Origin: an uncultured Ectothiorhodospiraceae bacterium
Lineage (GTDB): Bacteria; Pseudomonadota; Gammaproteobacteria; Nitrococcales; Nitrococcaceae
Assembly (NCBI GenBank): GCA_913055565.1
Contig: CAJXKP010000008.1
Coordinates: forward strand, 1-64,000
Length of the DNA: 64,000 bases
Direction: 5' to 3'
In this document: positions 1 through 8,079 of the stretch, piece by piece
How positions within the stretch are numbered: the first letter of the stretch is position 1
Layout of the letters: each line of letters starts with the position of its first letter
Made by a program: the position numbers and the translations under genes
The notes under the pieces: model-generated
What the model was told of the DNA's origin: nothing
Databases searched by the model: none
What the model saw: only the letters and a program-made list of their open reading frames with translations

Positions 1-75
1 CTGCTGCGGCGTTGGTCTTAGCGTACCAATCGGCGGCGCTGATAACGAATGCGGCTCGTCCGAGGCCTATGAACC

Positions 76-861
76 TCAGGCGCTCGCTGTTTCGACTTGC
101 GGCTCAAGTGTTCCGAATAACTGGCGGAATTCGTTGGTTAGCTTGTGCCGGGGCGCCATATGGATCAGCGGCGCGCTGGTCTGATGGGACTCCCTGACCT
201 TGACGGAGCTGGATAGGTAGGGCTCAAGTATAGGGTGACCCTCGCCGATTAATTCCGCGACAATCTCACGTGGTAACCGGGCCCGTGTTTGGTATTGATT
301 GACCACGATGCCCTCAACGGTGAGCTCACCATTGTGGTCCGCCTGGATCTCGCGGACGCTCATCAGGAGCTCGTAGAGCGCGCGGCGGGAGAAGTCATCA
401 CAGTCGAACGGGATGAGGCAGCGCTGCGCGGCGATCAGTGCCGAACGCGTGAAAAAGTTTAACGCGGGCGGGGTGTCGATGAAGACCCGGTCGAATTGGT
501 CCACAGAACCGAGTGCCTCGCGGAGCTTGTAGATCTTGTAGCGGGATTCCAGTTTGCTCTCAAGGTCTTCGAGGTCGCGTGTGGCGGGCATGACGGCGAG
601 GCTGGGGTAGGCCGTATCATGCACGAAGGCGCTAGGTTGCTTCGGGTAGAGCCGGAAGCTCAGCATCTGTTCGAAGAACTCAGCGAGCGTGGCCTCGCCA
701 GTATCGACGTCGCCGCCTAGAAGGTAGTGACTGCTGTTGGCCTGTGGATCGAGATCTACCACGAGGGTGCTCAACCCTCGCGCGGCACTAATAGCAGCGA
801 GATTGCAGGTAATCGTCGATTTGCCGACGCCACCTTTCTGATTGAATATAACGCGACGCAT
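76..861 (-). CDS. ParA/Soj-family ATPase (orphan)
   Basis: Predicted cytoplasmic deviant Walker ATPase of 261 residues. The deviant Walker A (KGGVGKST) lies at residues 9-16, the A-prime motif DLDPQ near 36-40, and the Walker B-like FIDTPP near 127-132. I start it at 861 because an AGGAGG sits just upstream; the longer open frame to 981 adds a proline/arginine-rich tail unlike the family. Known relatives segregate DNA or position protein cargos. No ParB-like gene or centromere-like repeat is visible in the window, so its cargo is unknown. It is divergent from pyrD. About 75 bases lie between its stop and the window edge, so a downstream partner may be cut off. Confidence 0.9.
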   Translation of the reverse strand: MRRVIFNQKGGVGKSTITCNLAAISAARGLSTLVVDLDPQANSSHYLLGGDVDTGEATLAEFFEQMLSFRLYPKQPSAFVHDTAYPSLAVMPATRDLEDLESKLESRYKIYKLREALGSVDQFDRVFIDTPPALNFFTRSALIAAQRCLIPFDCDDFSRRALYELLMSVREIQADHNGELTVEGIVVNQYQTRARLPREIVAELIGEGHPILEPYLSSSVKVRESHQTSAPLIHMAPRHKLTNEFRQLFGTLEPQVETASA

Positions 862-998
862 GGCGGCCTCCTGGCTGCTACCGCCGGTCATTGACCGGGA
901 ATGCCGGGAGTTTAGGGGATGCGCGCGGGGGCGTCGAGATGGCAGGGCGGGCAACCACATGAGCAACTGCCACATGACCAACTTAAGATGCGGGATTA

Positions 999-2030
999 AT
1001 GGATAAGCTAGTACGGCGCCTGTTGTTTAGTGTTGACCCCGAGCGCGCCCACGACTGGGCGTTGCGCTGCCTGGATACGGCCGCCTGGCTGGGTTGGTCG
1101 AACGGCTTAGCGGCGGGCACACCAGACGAGGCGGTGGAGCTGATGGGCCTGCGGTTCCCCAATCGCGTTGGTTCGGCCGCCGGCATCGATAAGAACGCCG
1201 ATCACATCCGGGGCCTTACCGCGCTCGGCTTCGGCTTTATCGAGGTGGGAACCGTAACCCCGCGCGCCCAGGCCGGTAACGAGCGGCCGCGCCTATTCCG
1301 GGTCCCGGACAGGCGGGCGGTCATCAACCGCTTGGGTTTTAATAACGCGGGCATGGATTATGCCCTTGACCGGCTGGCGGCCACCCCGAGCGATGCCGTC
1401 GTGGGCGTTAATATCGGCAAAAACCGTGATACGCCCATGACGGGGGCGGTTAACGATTACGTCCAAGCCTTCGAGCGCGTCCATGGATACGCGGATTACG
1501 TCGCAGTGAATCTGTCATCGCCTAATACACCGGGGCTTAGGGCTCTGCAGGCGGGCGACGCATTGCACGAGCTGCTCGGCGAGCTCAAGGCGCGGCAACG
1601 CCGGCTAGCCAACGAACAGGCTCGCTATGTGCCGTTGGTGGTCAAGATTGCCCCGGATATGGCGGATGACGAGCTAGTTACGCTAGCGCGCGCGCTAGTG
1701 GCGGCGGAGGTCGATGGCGTGACGGCGACGAACACCACCACGGATCATGCGAGTGTGGCGGATGCTCGGCATGGTGACGAGACGGGCGGCGTCAGCGGGG
1801 CGCCGTTGATGGCCCCGTCGACGGCCGTACTCGCGAGGCTGCGCGCCATTGTCGGTCCGCAGCTACCGATTATCGGGGTTGGCGGCGTGCTCACGGGCGA
1901 AGACGCCGAGGCAAAGCGCTGCGCGGGGGCGGACCTTGTCCAGGTCTACACGGGGCTGGTCTATCGCGGTCCTCGGCTGGTGCGTGAGATGCGAGGTTCC
2001 ATGGCTCAGCCATCAACCCATCCCGAATAG
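999..2030 (+). CDS. pyrD: Dihydroorotate dehydrogenase (quinone), class 2
   Basis: Catalyses oxidation of dihydroorotate to orotate in de novo pyrimidine synthesis, passing electrons through FMN to membrane quinone. The 343 residues match class 2 length. The N-terminal helical extension (first ~40 residues) that docks on the inner membrane is present. [11 protein letters not shown] holds the class 2 catalytic serine region, and KIAPD and the C-terminal glycine-rich GVGGV segment bind FMN and phosphate. It is divergent from the ParA gene and convergent with a small zinc-ribbon gene. Start at ATG 999, giving the usual MxKL-type beginning. Confidence 0.97.
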   Translation: MDKLVRRLLFSVDPERAHDWALRCLDTAAWLGWSNGLAAGTPDEAVELMGLRFPNRVGSAAGIDKNADHIRGLTALGFGFIEVGTVTPRAQAGNERPRLFRVPDRRAVINRLGFNNAGMDYALDRLAATPSDAVVGVNIGKNRDTPMTGAVNDYVQAFERVHGYADYVAVNLSSPNTPGLRALQAGDALHELLGELKARQRRLANEQARYVPLVVKIAPDMADDELVTLARALVAAEVDGVTATNTTTDHASVADARHGDETGGVSGAPLMAPSTAVLARLRAIVGPQLPIIGVGGVLTGEDAEAKRCAGADLVQVYTGLVYRGPRLVREMRGSMAQPSTHPE

Positions 2031-2078
2031 CGACTCTGGACCCAAGCGACCATCGCGTGAGGGTTACGCCCGAGCGGG

Positions 2079-2273
2079 CTAGCGCCCATCGGGTGTGAGG
2101 CAGGTGTCGCAGCGCGTTAGCTGGATGTAGCCACCGCCGGGTAAGGTCATCACCTCACGGTGCACTTCGCCACCGCAGGCGCATGGCCGTGGGTAGCCGG
2201 TCCCACACTGTGTACATGCTCTACTGTGGCTCGCGTGGCGGTCCCAGTCGATAGCGCTACTAGGCTGGCTCAT
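2079..2273 (-). CDS. Small cysteine-rich (zinc-ribbon-like) protein
   Basis: 64-residue protein I do not recognise by name. It carries three cysteine pairs: CTQC, a CAC pair and a C-terminal CDTC, spaced like a zinc ribbon. The start at 2273 is chosen because GGAGG lies 5 bases upstream; the longer open frame to 2399 adds a non-conserved tail. Cytoplasmic, with no signal or membrane segment. It sits convergent to pyrD and just upstream, on the other strand, of tRNA-Ser. Metal binding is inferred from the cysteines only. Confidence 0.65.
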   Translation of the reverse strand: MSQPSSAIDWDRHASHSRACTQCGTGYPRPCACGGEVHREVMTLPGGGYIQLTRCDTCLTPDGR

Positions 2274-2403
2274 TGGGCCTCCTAACACCGGCGGTTGGCG
2301 GCTTTGCGGTGTGTGTTTAGTGGCAAGGCAGGGAGGTTCGCTCCTGCCGCCTGGCCCCATTATATCGCGGATTCTGTGTTGATGGGCTCTGGCATTCAAC
2401 AGG

Positions 2404-2433
2404 TTGCGCGACTAGGGCCGCTCCGCCCACAAT
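2404..2433 (+). promoter_or_regulatory. Possible promoter of tRNA-Ser
   Basis: TTGCGC at 2404-2409 and CACAAT at 2428-2433 are separated by 18 bases and end about 9 bases before the tRNA 5' end. The match to sigma-70 boxes is modest; it is suggested by position. Confidence 0.3.
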
Positions 2434-2442
2434 GAACATTCA

Positions 2443-2532
2443 GGCGAGGTGGCAGAGTGGTCGATTGCACCCGACTTGAAATCGGGCGAGCCCGAGAGGG
2501 CTCCGGGGGTTCGAATCCCTCCCTCGCCGCCA
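2443..2532 (+). tRNA. tRNA-Ser (anticodon TGA)
   Basis: Type II (long variable arm) tRNA. Acceptor GGCGAGG pairs with CCTCGCC, followed by discriminator G and an encoded CCA. The anticodon stem CCCGA/TCGGG encloses loop CTTGAAA, giving anticodon TGA, which reads UCN serine codons. The variable arm GAGCCCGAGAGGGCTC and the GGTTCGAATCC T-arm are present. All standard arms can be drawn by eye. Confidence 0.97.
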
Positions 2533-2599
2533 CCAGTTGACTCCAGAGCGGCCCGCTAAGCCTTAAAGCGTAAACACTAAGGGTCGTTTTGCTGGCTGT

Positions 2600-2624
2600 G
2601 ACCTTCAAGCGAGAAGTGAAGGTC
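2600..2624. other. Short hairpin between tRNA-Ser and outer-membrane gene
   Basis: GACCTTC and GAAGGTC form a 7-bp stem around an 11-base loop. It lies downstream of the outer-membrane protein gene on the minus strand and downstream of tRNA-Ser on the plus strand. No U-tract follows in either direction, so termination is only a possibility. Confidence 0.35.
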
Positions 2625-2663
2625 GTGGTTACTAGAGGCCTGCGGGCATTATCCGATGTCTCG

Positions 2664-3290
2664 CTAGAACCGGTACTCGACGTCGGCCGATATGGACGGC
2701 GTGTACCTGAAGCTCTCGAATTCCTGGCGTAGAAAGTCCTTTTGATCGCGGCGAGTGGGGCGGTCGTTGCTAAAGCCCGAGTCGACCCCAACGCCGTCGA
2801 AGATGACGCCGATATCGAGCTTAATACCCAGTTGGCTCTGACGCTTGCTCGTATTGTCCCAGCCCAACCCGAGGTAGGGTCGCCAGCGCGCCACATTGTC
2901 GATTGGCTGAGCGGGCATGCGGCGACGCCCCAACGCGTCAGCGGTGTGGTCGTACGCGTCTTGATGCTGTAGCGCACCGCCGGTCAGGCGTAGCCCCTGG
3001 ATATCGAGTCCCCAGTCGACGACGGCCATACCCTCTGGGCCCGAGCCCAGCATCGGCTGCGATTTAACGGATAATCGCTCGAACCCGGTGTGTCCCGCCG
3101 ACGTTGCGGGGAAACTCGCGCGAAAATCGAGACGCTCACTGAGATGCGCCGTTAGGCTAGGTGTACTGGCGCTTACGCCCGGTGTATTTGCCTCAGCTGT
3201 CTGCGCCATGGCGGGACCAGTGCCCGCCGCTGTGGCCATTGCCACGGCGATTACCCCCCGTATCCAGCGCTTGATCGCTATTCGTTGCAT
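2664..3290 (-). CDS. Putative outer-membrane beta-barrel protein
   Basis: 208 residues with a clear Sec signal peptide (basic MQRIAIKRWIR, then a hydrophobic stretch ending near AMA at residue 29). The mature part is rich in alternating strands, contains a YLGLGWDN segment and ends in aromatic YRF, the C-terminal signature recognised by the Bam machinery. The GLGW and DIGVIFDG pattern resembles small proteobacterial outer-membrane proteins annotated as hypothetical or porin-like; no substrate can be assigned. Monocistronic on the minus strand, divergent from the Nudix gene. RBS is weak. Confidence 0.75.
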   Translation of the reverse strand: MQRIAIKRWIRGVIAVAMATAAGTGPAMAQTAEANTPGVSASTPSLTAHLSERLDFRASFPATSAGHTGFERLSVKSQPMLGSGPEGMAVVDWGLDIQGLRLTGGALQHQDAYDHTADALGRRRMPAQPIDNVARWRPYLGLGWDNTSKRQSQLGIKLDIGVIFDGVGVDSGFSNDRPTRRDQKDFLRQEFESFRYTPSISADVEYRF

Positions 3291-3419
3291 GCCACTACGT
3301 CCCAGCTAGCTGTTTCAGACGGAACCAGTGATACCCTGACGCGTATCGCTGCGGTCGCTAGGTCGTTATCGCGAGCCCACCCTTTTCGCTAGGATAGCAA
3401 ACGGGCAACGGTCAGGGCG

Positions 3420-4052
3420 ATGCTGGACGCAAGAGAATGGCAGCGGCTGATGGGCGGCTTAGCCAGCGGCGTTGACAGCTGGCCCTCGAACGATGATCGT
3501 CGGTTATCGAGGGCGGGCGTGCTGGTCGCGTTCATCGCGCGTGCGAGCGGCATTAACGTGGTGCTGACACGCCGCAGCGAGCAGCTACGCTGGCATGCCG
3601 GTCAGATTAGTTTCCCCGGAGGTCGCATCGAGGCCGCCGACGCCACGCCGGTAGTGACGGCACGGCGGGAGGCGCGTGAGGAGATTGGGGTTCGAGCACG
3701 GAGCATCCACGTCCTTGGCACTCTGCCAGCCTACGCCACGGGCACCGGGTTTATCATGCTACCAACGGTCGCGCAGCTGGATGCGCGGGCAGAGATTCGA
3801 CGCTGCCCCAGCGAGGTCTCGGAGATAGTCGAGGTGCCGCTGGCATTTATCCTCGATGCGGCCAACCATTGCAGTCACGTCATACAGCATGCGGGCGGTT
3901 ACTATCGCCTTGGCGCCATTGCCTACGGCGATTACTTCATATGGGGTGCAACCGCCGGTGTGCTCCTCACGCTGTATCAACAGATCACCGGTTGTGCTCC
4001 CCTGGTCGACCCACGCGGCGAGGCCATGTCAGGCCTCAGCCGCCGCGAGTGA
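3420..4052 (+). CDS. nudL: Nudix hydrolase, CoA pyrophosphatase type
   Basis: 210 residues. The segment LRWHAGQISFPGG immediately before the Nudix box is the signature of the CoA-pyrophosphatase (NudL/UPF0035) subgroup. The Nudix box then runs about residues 67-91, with REAREEIG supplying the magnesium-binding glutamates. Family members hydrolyse CoA and acyl-CoA to phosphopantetheine and 3',5'-ADP. Convergent with the DUF2333 gene, 45 bases away; that gap holds overlapping short palindromes but no clear terminator. The gene name rests on subgroup motifs only. Confidence 0.88.
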   Translation: MLDAREWQRLMGGLASGVDSWPSNDDRRLSRAGVLVAFIARASGINVVLTRRSEQLRWHAGQISFPGGRIEAADATPVVTARREAREEIGVRARSIHVLGTLPAYATGTGFIMLPTVAQLDARAEIRRCPSEVSEIVEVPLAFILDAANHCSHVIQHAGGYYRLGAIAYGDYFIWGATAGVLLTLYQQITGCAPLVDPRGEAMSGLSRRE

Positions 4053-4097
4053 ATGCCGTCGCCGACGGCCGTCGGTCACCCTCGCCGGATTATCGAG

Positions 4098-5120
4098 TTA
4101 GCCCTGGGATAGCAGTTCGCGCAGGTCGATAATCGCCGCATTGGCGCGAGCGATGTAACTCGACAGGATCAGGGAGTGATTGGCGAACAGCCCATAGGGG
4201 TTGCCGTTAAGCACCGTCGGACTGTACATCGTGCGCTGTGTATGCTCGAGCTCACGGATGATCTGGCGCAGGCTGACCATGGCGTTTTTGTCATCGAGCA
4301 CATCCTTGAAATCGATACGCACGGCACGTAGGAAATGAATAAGAGCCCAGGTCGAGCCGCGAGCCTCGTAATAGACGTTGTCGATTTGAAGCCAAGGTGT
4401 CTCGGTGTAGACGTCATCATCCTCGGCCTTGGTCTGCCTCGCCGAGGGGTCACCAGCGAGGTTGGTGTTGATGCGATAGGAGCCGACGCTAGCGCTGAGC
4501 CGCTGGGAGAGATTGCCGAGGCGCTTGTTAACCAGCGCTAGGTAGCTGTTGAGGTTGTCGGCGCGGGCGTAGAAGTCGGCATCGCCGTCGCCCGTCAGGC
4601 GCGTCATGTAGGAGCGGATCTTGCGCACGCCTTTCTGGTACTCGGATTCCGTTGCCGGGAAGATCCAACTATTGGTCGGGAAGTTGAACTGCGGTTCGGC
4701 GACCGCTAGGTCGGGATCTTCATCCGACTGCGAGCGCGAGCGGCTCATATCGTTGCGCATGCTTGCCGCCAGATCGCGCATCTGGCGAACGGCGCCATAT
4801 TCCCACGCGGGCATGTTGTCCATGAACACGAACGGCGGCAGCACATCATTGCTCATGTAGCCGCCCGGCTTATCCAGCAACGCATTCGTGACGTGAGCCA
4901 GTGTCGCTGCGGTGGTATAGCCCGTCACGGTGCTCGGGTCGACATCCGCCGGCGCCATGCGCTTGGCGATCTGCGACGGCTCGGAGGTCTCGGGCGGTAT
5001 GCTCCAGTAGTAGGTCAGCCCCCAAAGCCCAACGCCCAGGACGAATAGCACGATAATACTGGTCCGCAAGCGTGGCCACTTCATGGAGGCGGCGCCGGGT
5101 AGGCGTTTGAAGGGGTTCAT
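4098..5120 (-). CDS. DUF2333 family membrane-anchored protein
   Basis: 340 residues. One N-terminal transmembrane segment (residues ~22-42, IIVLFVLGVGLWGLTYYW) is followed by a long, mostly helical periplasmic domain. It matches the conserved gammaproteobacterial DUF2333 family, including a PPFVFMDNMPAWEYG segment and a C-terminal YGLFANHSLILSSYIARA. Function is unknown; the topology suggests an inner-membrane anchored periplasmic protein. Start at ATG 5120 with AGGAG upstream at a rather long spacing. Monocistronic as far as I can see. Confidence 0.85.
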   Translation of the reverse strand: MNPFKRLPGAASMKWPRLRTSIIVLFVLGVGLWGLTYYWSIPPETSEPSQIAKRMAPADVDPSTVTGYTTAATLAHVTNALLDKPGGYMSNDVLPPFVFMDNMPAWEYGAVRQMRDLAASMRNDMSRSRSQSDEDPDLAVAEPQFNFPTNSWIFPATESEYQKGVRKIRSYMTRLTGDGDADFYARADNLNSYLALVNKRLGNLSQRLSASVGSYRINTNLAGDPSARQTKAEDDDVYTETPWLQIDNVYYEARGSTWALIHFLRAVRIDFKDVLDDKNAMVSLRQIIRELEHTQRTMYSPTVLNGNPYGLFANHSLILSSYIARANAAIIDLRELLSQG

Positions 5121-5297
5121 TGGTTAAGGCACTCCTACGACGCATGAACCCGCCAGTCTAGCGTGCTAGCCGCGATCGGGTGAAAGGCTCTAGGAACGCG
5201 GCTTGCAAAAATCCGCGACTCGTCGAGACGACGCGCATGGCTCGCAGTGCCACGATGGCGTTGAGCTTTAGTATTCGAGCTGCCGGCGGCGTTGTCG

Positions 5298-6173
5298 CTA
5301 CGCCGCTACGATCGGATTATCAATCCGCCCAATGCCGACGACCTCGCACGCCACACGATCCCCTGGCCGCAGGAATTCCGGGGGGTTGCGGGCGAAACCC
5401 ACGCCGTCGGGGGTGCCGGTTGCGATGATGTCCCCCGGCGCCAGGGGCATGACCCAAGACAGAAGGCGGACGATCTCGATGGCCCTAAAGACCTGATCGG
5501 CCGTATTGCCGGCTTGTTTCAGGGTGCCATTGACATGGCAGTAGAGCTCGAGCCTCTGCGGGTCGATCACCTCGTCGGCCGTGACCAGGGTTGGTCCCAT
5601 GGGGCAGGCGTTTGTCAGGCTCTTGCCCAGGAAGAACTGCTTGTGCCGGAACTGGATATCCCGGGCCGAGAGGTCGTTAACGACGGTGTAGCCGAGGATG
5701 CCAGCCTGGGCGGTGGCTGTATCCGCCTTGTGCAGGTGAGTGCCCACGATCAGCGCGATCTCGACCTCCCAATCCAGCTCAGCGGTGATCGCTGTGTCCA
5801 GCGGCACCGCGTCGTAAGGCCCCGCGACGCAACGCGTGGATTTGGTGAAGACCACCGGATGTTCGGGCATCTCAAGGGCCTTGCCCTTGACGCGCATGGA
5901 TTCCTCGGCATGGGCGGCGTAATTAAGGCCCAAGCACATGACGTTCTGGCGGGGGTTGGGGAGCGGCGCCGCGAGTTGGACATCGGCGACGTCGATCGGG
6001 CCCTCCCCCTCATCTGGCAGCGTCTTGGCGAGGCCAAGGGGATCGGTACTGTCTTCGATCCACTGACGAACATCCCGGGCCCAAGCCCGCGTGATTGGCG
6101 CCAGATAGAGCTGTTCGCCGACGGCGACGCCCCAGCGGCTTTGACCCTGGTATTCACAACTCACCACGCGCAT
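5298..6173 (-). CDS. Fumarylacetoacetate hydrolase-family protein
   Basis: 291 residues. The C-terminal two thirds form the FAH fold; ELDWEVEIALIVG and VNDLSARDIQ supply the acidic metal ligands, and CLGLNYAAHAEE is the usual entry to the domain. The family includes 2-keto-4-pentenoate hydratases, acylpyruvases and oxaloacetate decarboxylases; the exact substrate cannot be read here. ATG 6173 is chosen because AGGGAG precedes it; the longer frame to 6224 is not needed. An open frame of 320 codons on the opposite strand covers this gene and is a high-GC shadow. Divergent from the SelW-like gene. Confidence 0.9.
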   Translation of the reverse strand: MRVVSCEYQGQSRWGVAVGEQLYLAPITRAWARDVRQWIEDSTDPLGLAKTLPDEGEGPIDVADVQLAAPLPNPRQNVMCLGLNYAAHAEESMRVKGKALEMPEHPVVFTKSTRCVAGPYDAVPLDTAITAELDWEVEIALIVGTHLHKADTATAQAGILGYTVVNDLSARDIQFRHKQFFLGKSLTNACPMGPTLVTADEVIDPQRLELYCHVNGTLKQAGNTADQVFRAIEIVRLLSWVMPLAPGDIIATGTPDGVGFARNPPEFLRPGDRVACEVVGIGRIDNPIVAA

Positions 6174-6250
6174 GACGGCTCCCTGGATCGTCGGCTCGAG
6201 TCGGGGGCGGCGGCGCTGACCCACCGCGCTATTAGGGTTAGACTGATCTC

Positions 6251-6553
6251 ATGATAAACGAAGCTGGCAATCGACCAAGGGTGTCCATTGAGTACTGCCG
6301 CCAGTGTCGGTTCATTCTGCGGGCGAGCTGGCTGGCGCAGGAGTTGCTGTTCTCGCTGGGCGATGTGGTCGGCGAGGTGGCATTGGTGCCCGGGGAGAGC
6401 GGCGTGTTCGTGGTCCGCGTGGATTCCGAGCCGGTGTTCGCACGAGCTGAGGCTGGACGATTCCCCGAGGCCAAGGAGCTCAAACAGCTGGTGCGTGACC
6501 GCGTGGCACCGGCCCGCGAGCTCGGCCACAGCGACGATAACGGAGACTCTTAA
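6251..6553 (+). CDS. SelW/Rdx-family thioredoxin-like protein
   Basis: 100 residues. The N-terminal VSIEYCRQCRF holds the CxxC redox motif where selenoprotein W/T/H relatives have CxxU, and the rest follows the short Rdx fold (SGVFVVRVD, then a helical tail). It is therefore a cysteine form, probably a cytoplasmic thiol-redox protein; partners are not known. Its TAA stop shares a base with the ATG of the downstream L,D-transpeptidase (TAATG), implying translational coupling. Confidence 0.82.
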   Translation: MINEAGNRPRVSIEYCRQCRFILRASWLAQELLFSLGDVVGEVALVPGESGVFVVRVDSEPVFARAEAGRFPEAKELKQLVRDRVAPARELGHSDDNGDS

Positions 6554-7512
6554 TGGTGGTAGCTCGTTTAGGTAGGCGTGGCCTGCTGGCGCTGTTGCTC
6601 CTGCTACCGCTGCCGAGCTGGGCGCTTACGTTTGCGCTGCCACCGAGCGATGTTGACGTCATCGGCGAGATCAAGCGGGTTCGAGTGGCTGAGGGCGAGA
6701 CCCTGGTCGAGATTGGGCGCCGGCACGATATCGGCTACCGCGAGATGGCGATCGCCAATCCAGGGGTTGATATGTGGGTGCCGGAGCCGGGGCAGCGGAT
6801 TACGATTCCCTCGCGATTCGTCCTCCCCGATGCCCCGCGCGAGGGCATCGTGCTGAACGTCGCGGAGATGCGGCTGTACTACTATCCTGAGCCCGAGCCA
6901 GATGCCACCCCGAGCGTCGAGACCTATCCGATTAGCGTAGGACGGCGCGACTGGTCGACGCCCATCGGCGAGACACAGATCATTAATAAAACCAAGGATC
7001 CGTCCTGGTACCCACCGCAGTCCATCCGCGACGAGGCGGCCGCCGCCGGCCGGGAGATGCCGCAGGTGGTGCCCCCGGGACCGGATAATCCGCTGGGGCG
7101 TTTTAAGATGCGCCTCGGCATGCCCGGCTATCTGATTCACGGGACCAACAAGCCCGAAGGCATCGGGATGCGGGTTACCCACGGTTGCGCTCGCATGAAT
7201 CCCGACGACATCGAGTCGCTGTTCCCGCGCGTCACGCTCAATACCCCGGTGCGCATCGTTAATCAGCCGGTTAAGGCCGGCTGGGTGGCGCATGAGCTGT
7301 TCGTCGAGATCCATCCGATGCTTGAAGAGGACGAGGCGAAGGGCATTAATCGCCTAGCCAAGGCGGTACAGGCGCTTAGCCAACGCCTTGAGCGGATGAG
7401 CGGGGTGCGCGTGGATTATGAGCGCTTGAATCGGGCCAGCGAGCGTCGCAATGGCATGCCGAGTTCGGTTTCCCGTCCCCGGGGTGTGGCTCGCCGGGTG
7501 CCTATCCAGTAG
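6553..7512 (+). CDS. Secreted L,D-transpeptidase with LysM-like domain
   Basis: 319 residues: Sec signal peptide (1-25), a LysM-like peptidoglycan-binding segment (~40-86, VAEGETLVEIGRRHDIGYREM), then a YkuD catalytic domain. The conserved HG (residue ~196) and THGCARM with nucleophile cysteine (~212) are intact. A basic/helical C-tail follows. Such periplasmic enzymes make 3-3 peptidoglycan crosslinks or attach Braun-type lipoprotein to meso-DAP. The Lpp-like gene 100 bases downstream and a second transpeptidase beyond it support the latter role (inference). Confidence 0.93.
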   Translation: MVVARLGRRGLLALLLLLPLPSWALTFALPPSDVDVIGEIKRVRVAEGETLVEIGRRHDIGYREMAIANPGVDMWVPEPGQRITIPSRFVLPDAPREGIVLNVAEMRLYYYPEPEPDATPSVETYPISVGRRDWSTPIGETQIINKTKDPSWYPPQSIRDEAAAAGREMPQVVPPGPDNPLGRFKMRLGMPGYLIHGTNKPEGIGMRVTHGCARMNPDDIESLFPRVTLNTPVRIVNQPVKAGWVAHELFVEIHPMLEEDEAKGINRLAKAVQALSQRLERMSGVRVDYERLNRASERRNGMPSSVSRPRGVARRVPIQ

Positions 7513-7557
7513 GCCGCTGGTGGGCAGCGTCCTATCCCATCGGCCGATGAGGTAGGC

Positions 7558-7585
7558 AAAAAAAGACCCCGCGCGCAGCGGGGTC
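7558..7585 (-). terminator. Rho-independent terminator of the lipoprotein gene
   Basis: Perfect 8-bp stem GACCCCGC/GCGGGGTC with a 5-base loop, followed on the minus strand by seven Ts. It sits 26 bases beyond the stop of the Lpp-like gene and also closes the gap from the convergent transpeptidase. Confidence 0.93.
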
Positions 7586-7611
7586 CCTTCAAGGCCGCGC
7601 GATGCGGGCCG

Positions 7612-7920
7612 TTACTTCTGCATCGACTGCTTGAACATGCGGTCGATCTTCTTGGCGTTCTGCTGAGCCATGGCCTTGGCGGAGTCCGCCGTCTGCTGAG
7701 CATCGGAGGCGTCGCCCAAGGCCTTGTTGGCGTTGTCCTGCGCGAGCTCTGCCTTGGCATTGGCGGAGTCGGCGGTGCTCTGGGCCTCGCTGGCCATCTG
7801 CATGGACTCATCAATCTGGGATTGGAGGTCCTGGTGGGCCTGGGTGGCACAGCCGGCCAGCAGGCTCAACGAGGCGGCGGCGACGGAAACCTTGAGCAGC
7901 GATTTCAGGGTATAGGACAT
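7612..7920 (-). CDS. Lpp/OprI-like alanine-zipper outer-membrane lipoprotein
   Basis: 102 residues. The lipobox LLAGC places the acylated cysteine at residue 24. The mature part is an alanine-rich heptad coiled coil (repeated A-x-x-A-x-x) like Pseudomonas OprI, ending RMFKQSMQK. A C-terminal lysine is the residue through which Lpp-type proteins are joined to peptidoglycan. The start at 7920 has AAGGAG nine bases upstream; the longer frame to 8073 is spurious. A strong terminator follows, consistent with an abundant monocistronic mRNA. L,D-transpeptidases on both sides are plausible attachment enzymes. Confidence 0.93.
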   Translation of the reverse strand: MSYTLKSLLKVSVAAASLSLLAGCATQAHQDLQSQIDESMQMASEAQSTADSANAKAELAQDNANKALGDASDAQQTADSAKAMAQQNAKKIDRMFKQSMQK

Positions 7921-8079
7921 GGAGTCAACTCCTTCTCGTTTTTTAGTTACTATGAACGGCTCATGGCCGATAGCTGTAGCTACCCGCCAAGCCGTTGCGA
8001 GTATCATTGCGGTACAGGCGCTATGTTTCAAGCCTGAATTTATCTCGCACGGCTGCAGTCGCCGTGTCATCACCAGTCG

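Noticed and set aside
5292-6254. 320-codon open frame on the plus strand over the fumarylacetoacetase gene
   Set aside because: Longer than the true gene, but it is a high-GC antisense shadow with no family resemblance; the minus frame has the FAH motifs and an RBS.
6604-7314. 236-codon minus-strand frame inside the L,D-transpeptidase
   Set aside because: Antisense shadow; the plus strand carries the catalytic motifs.
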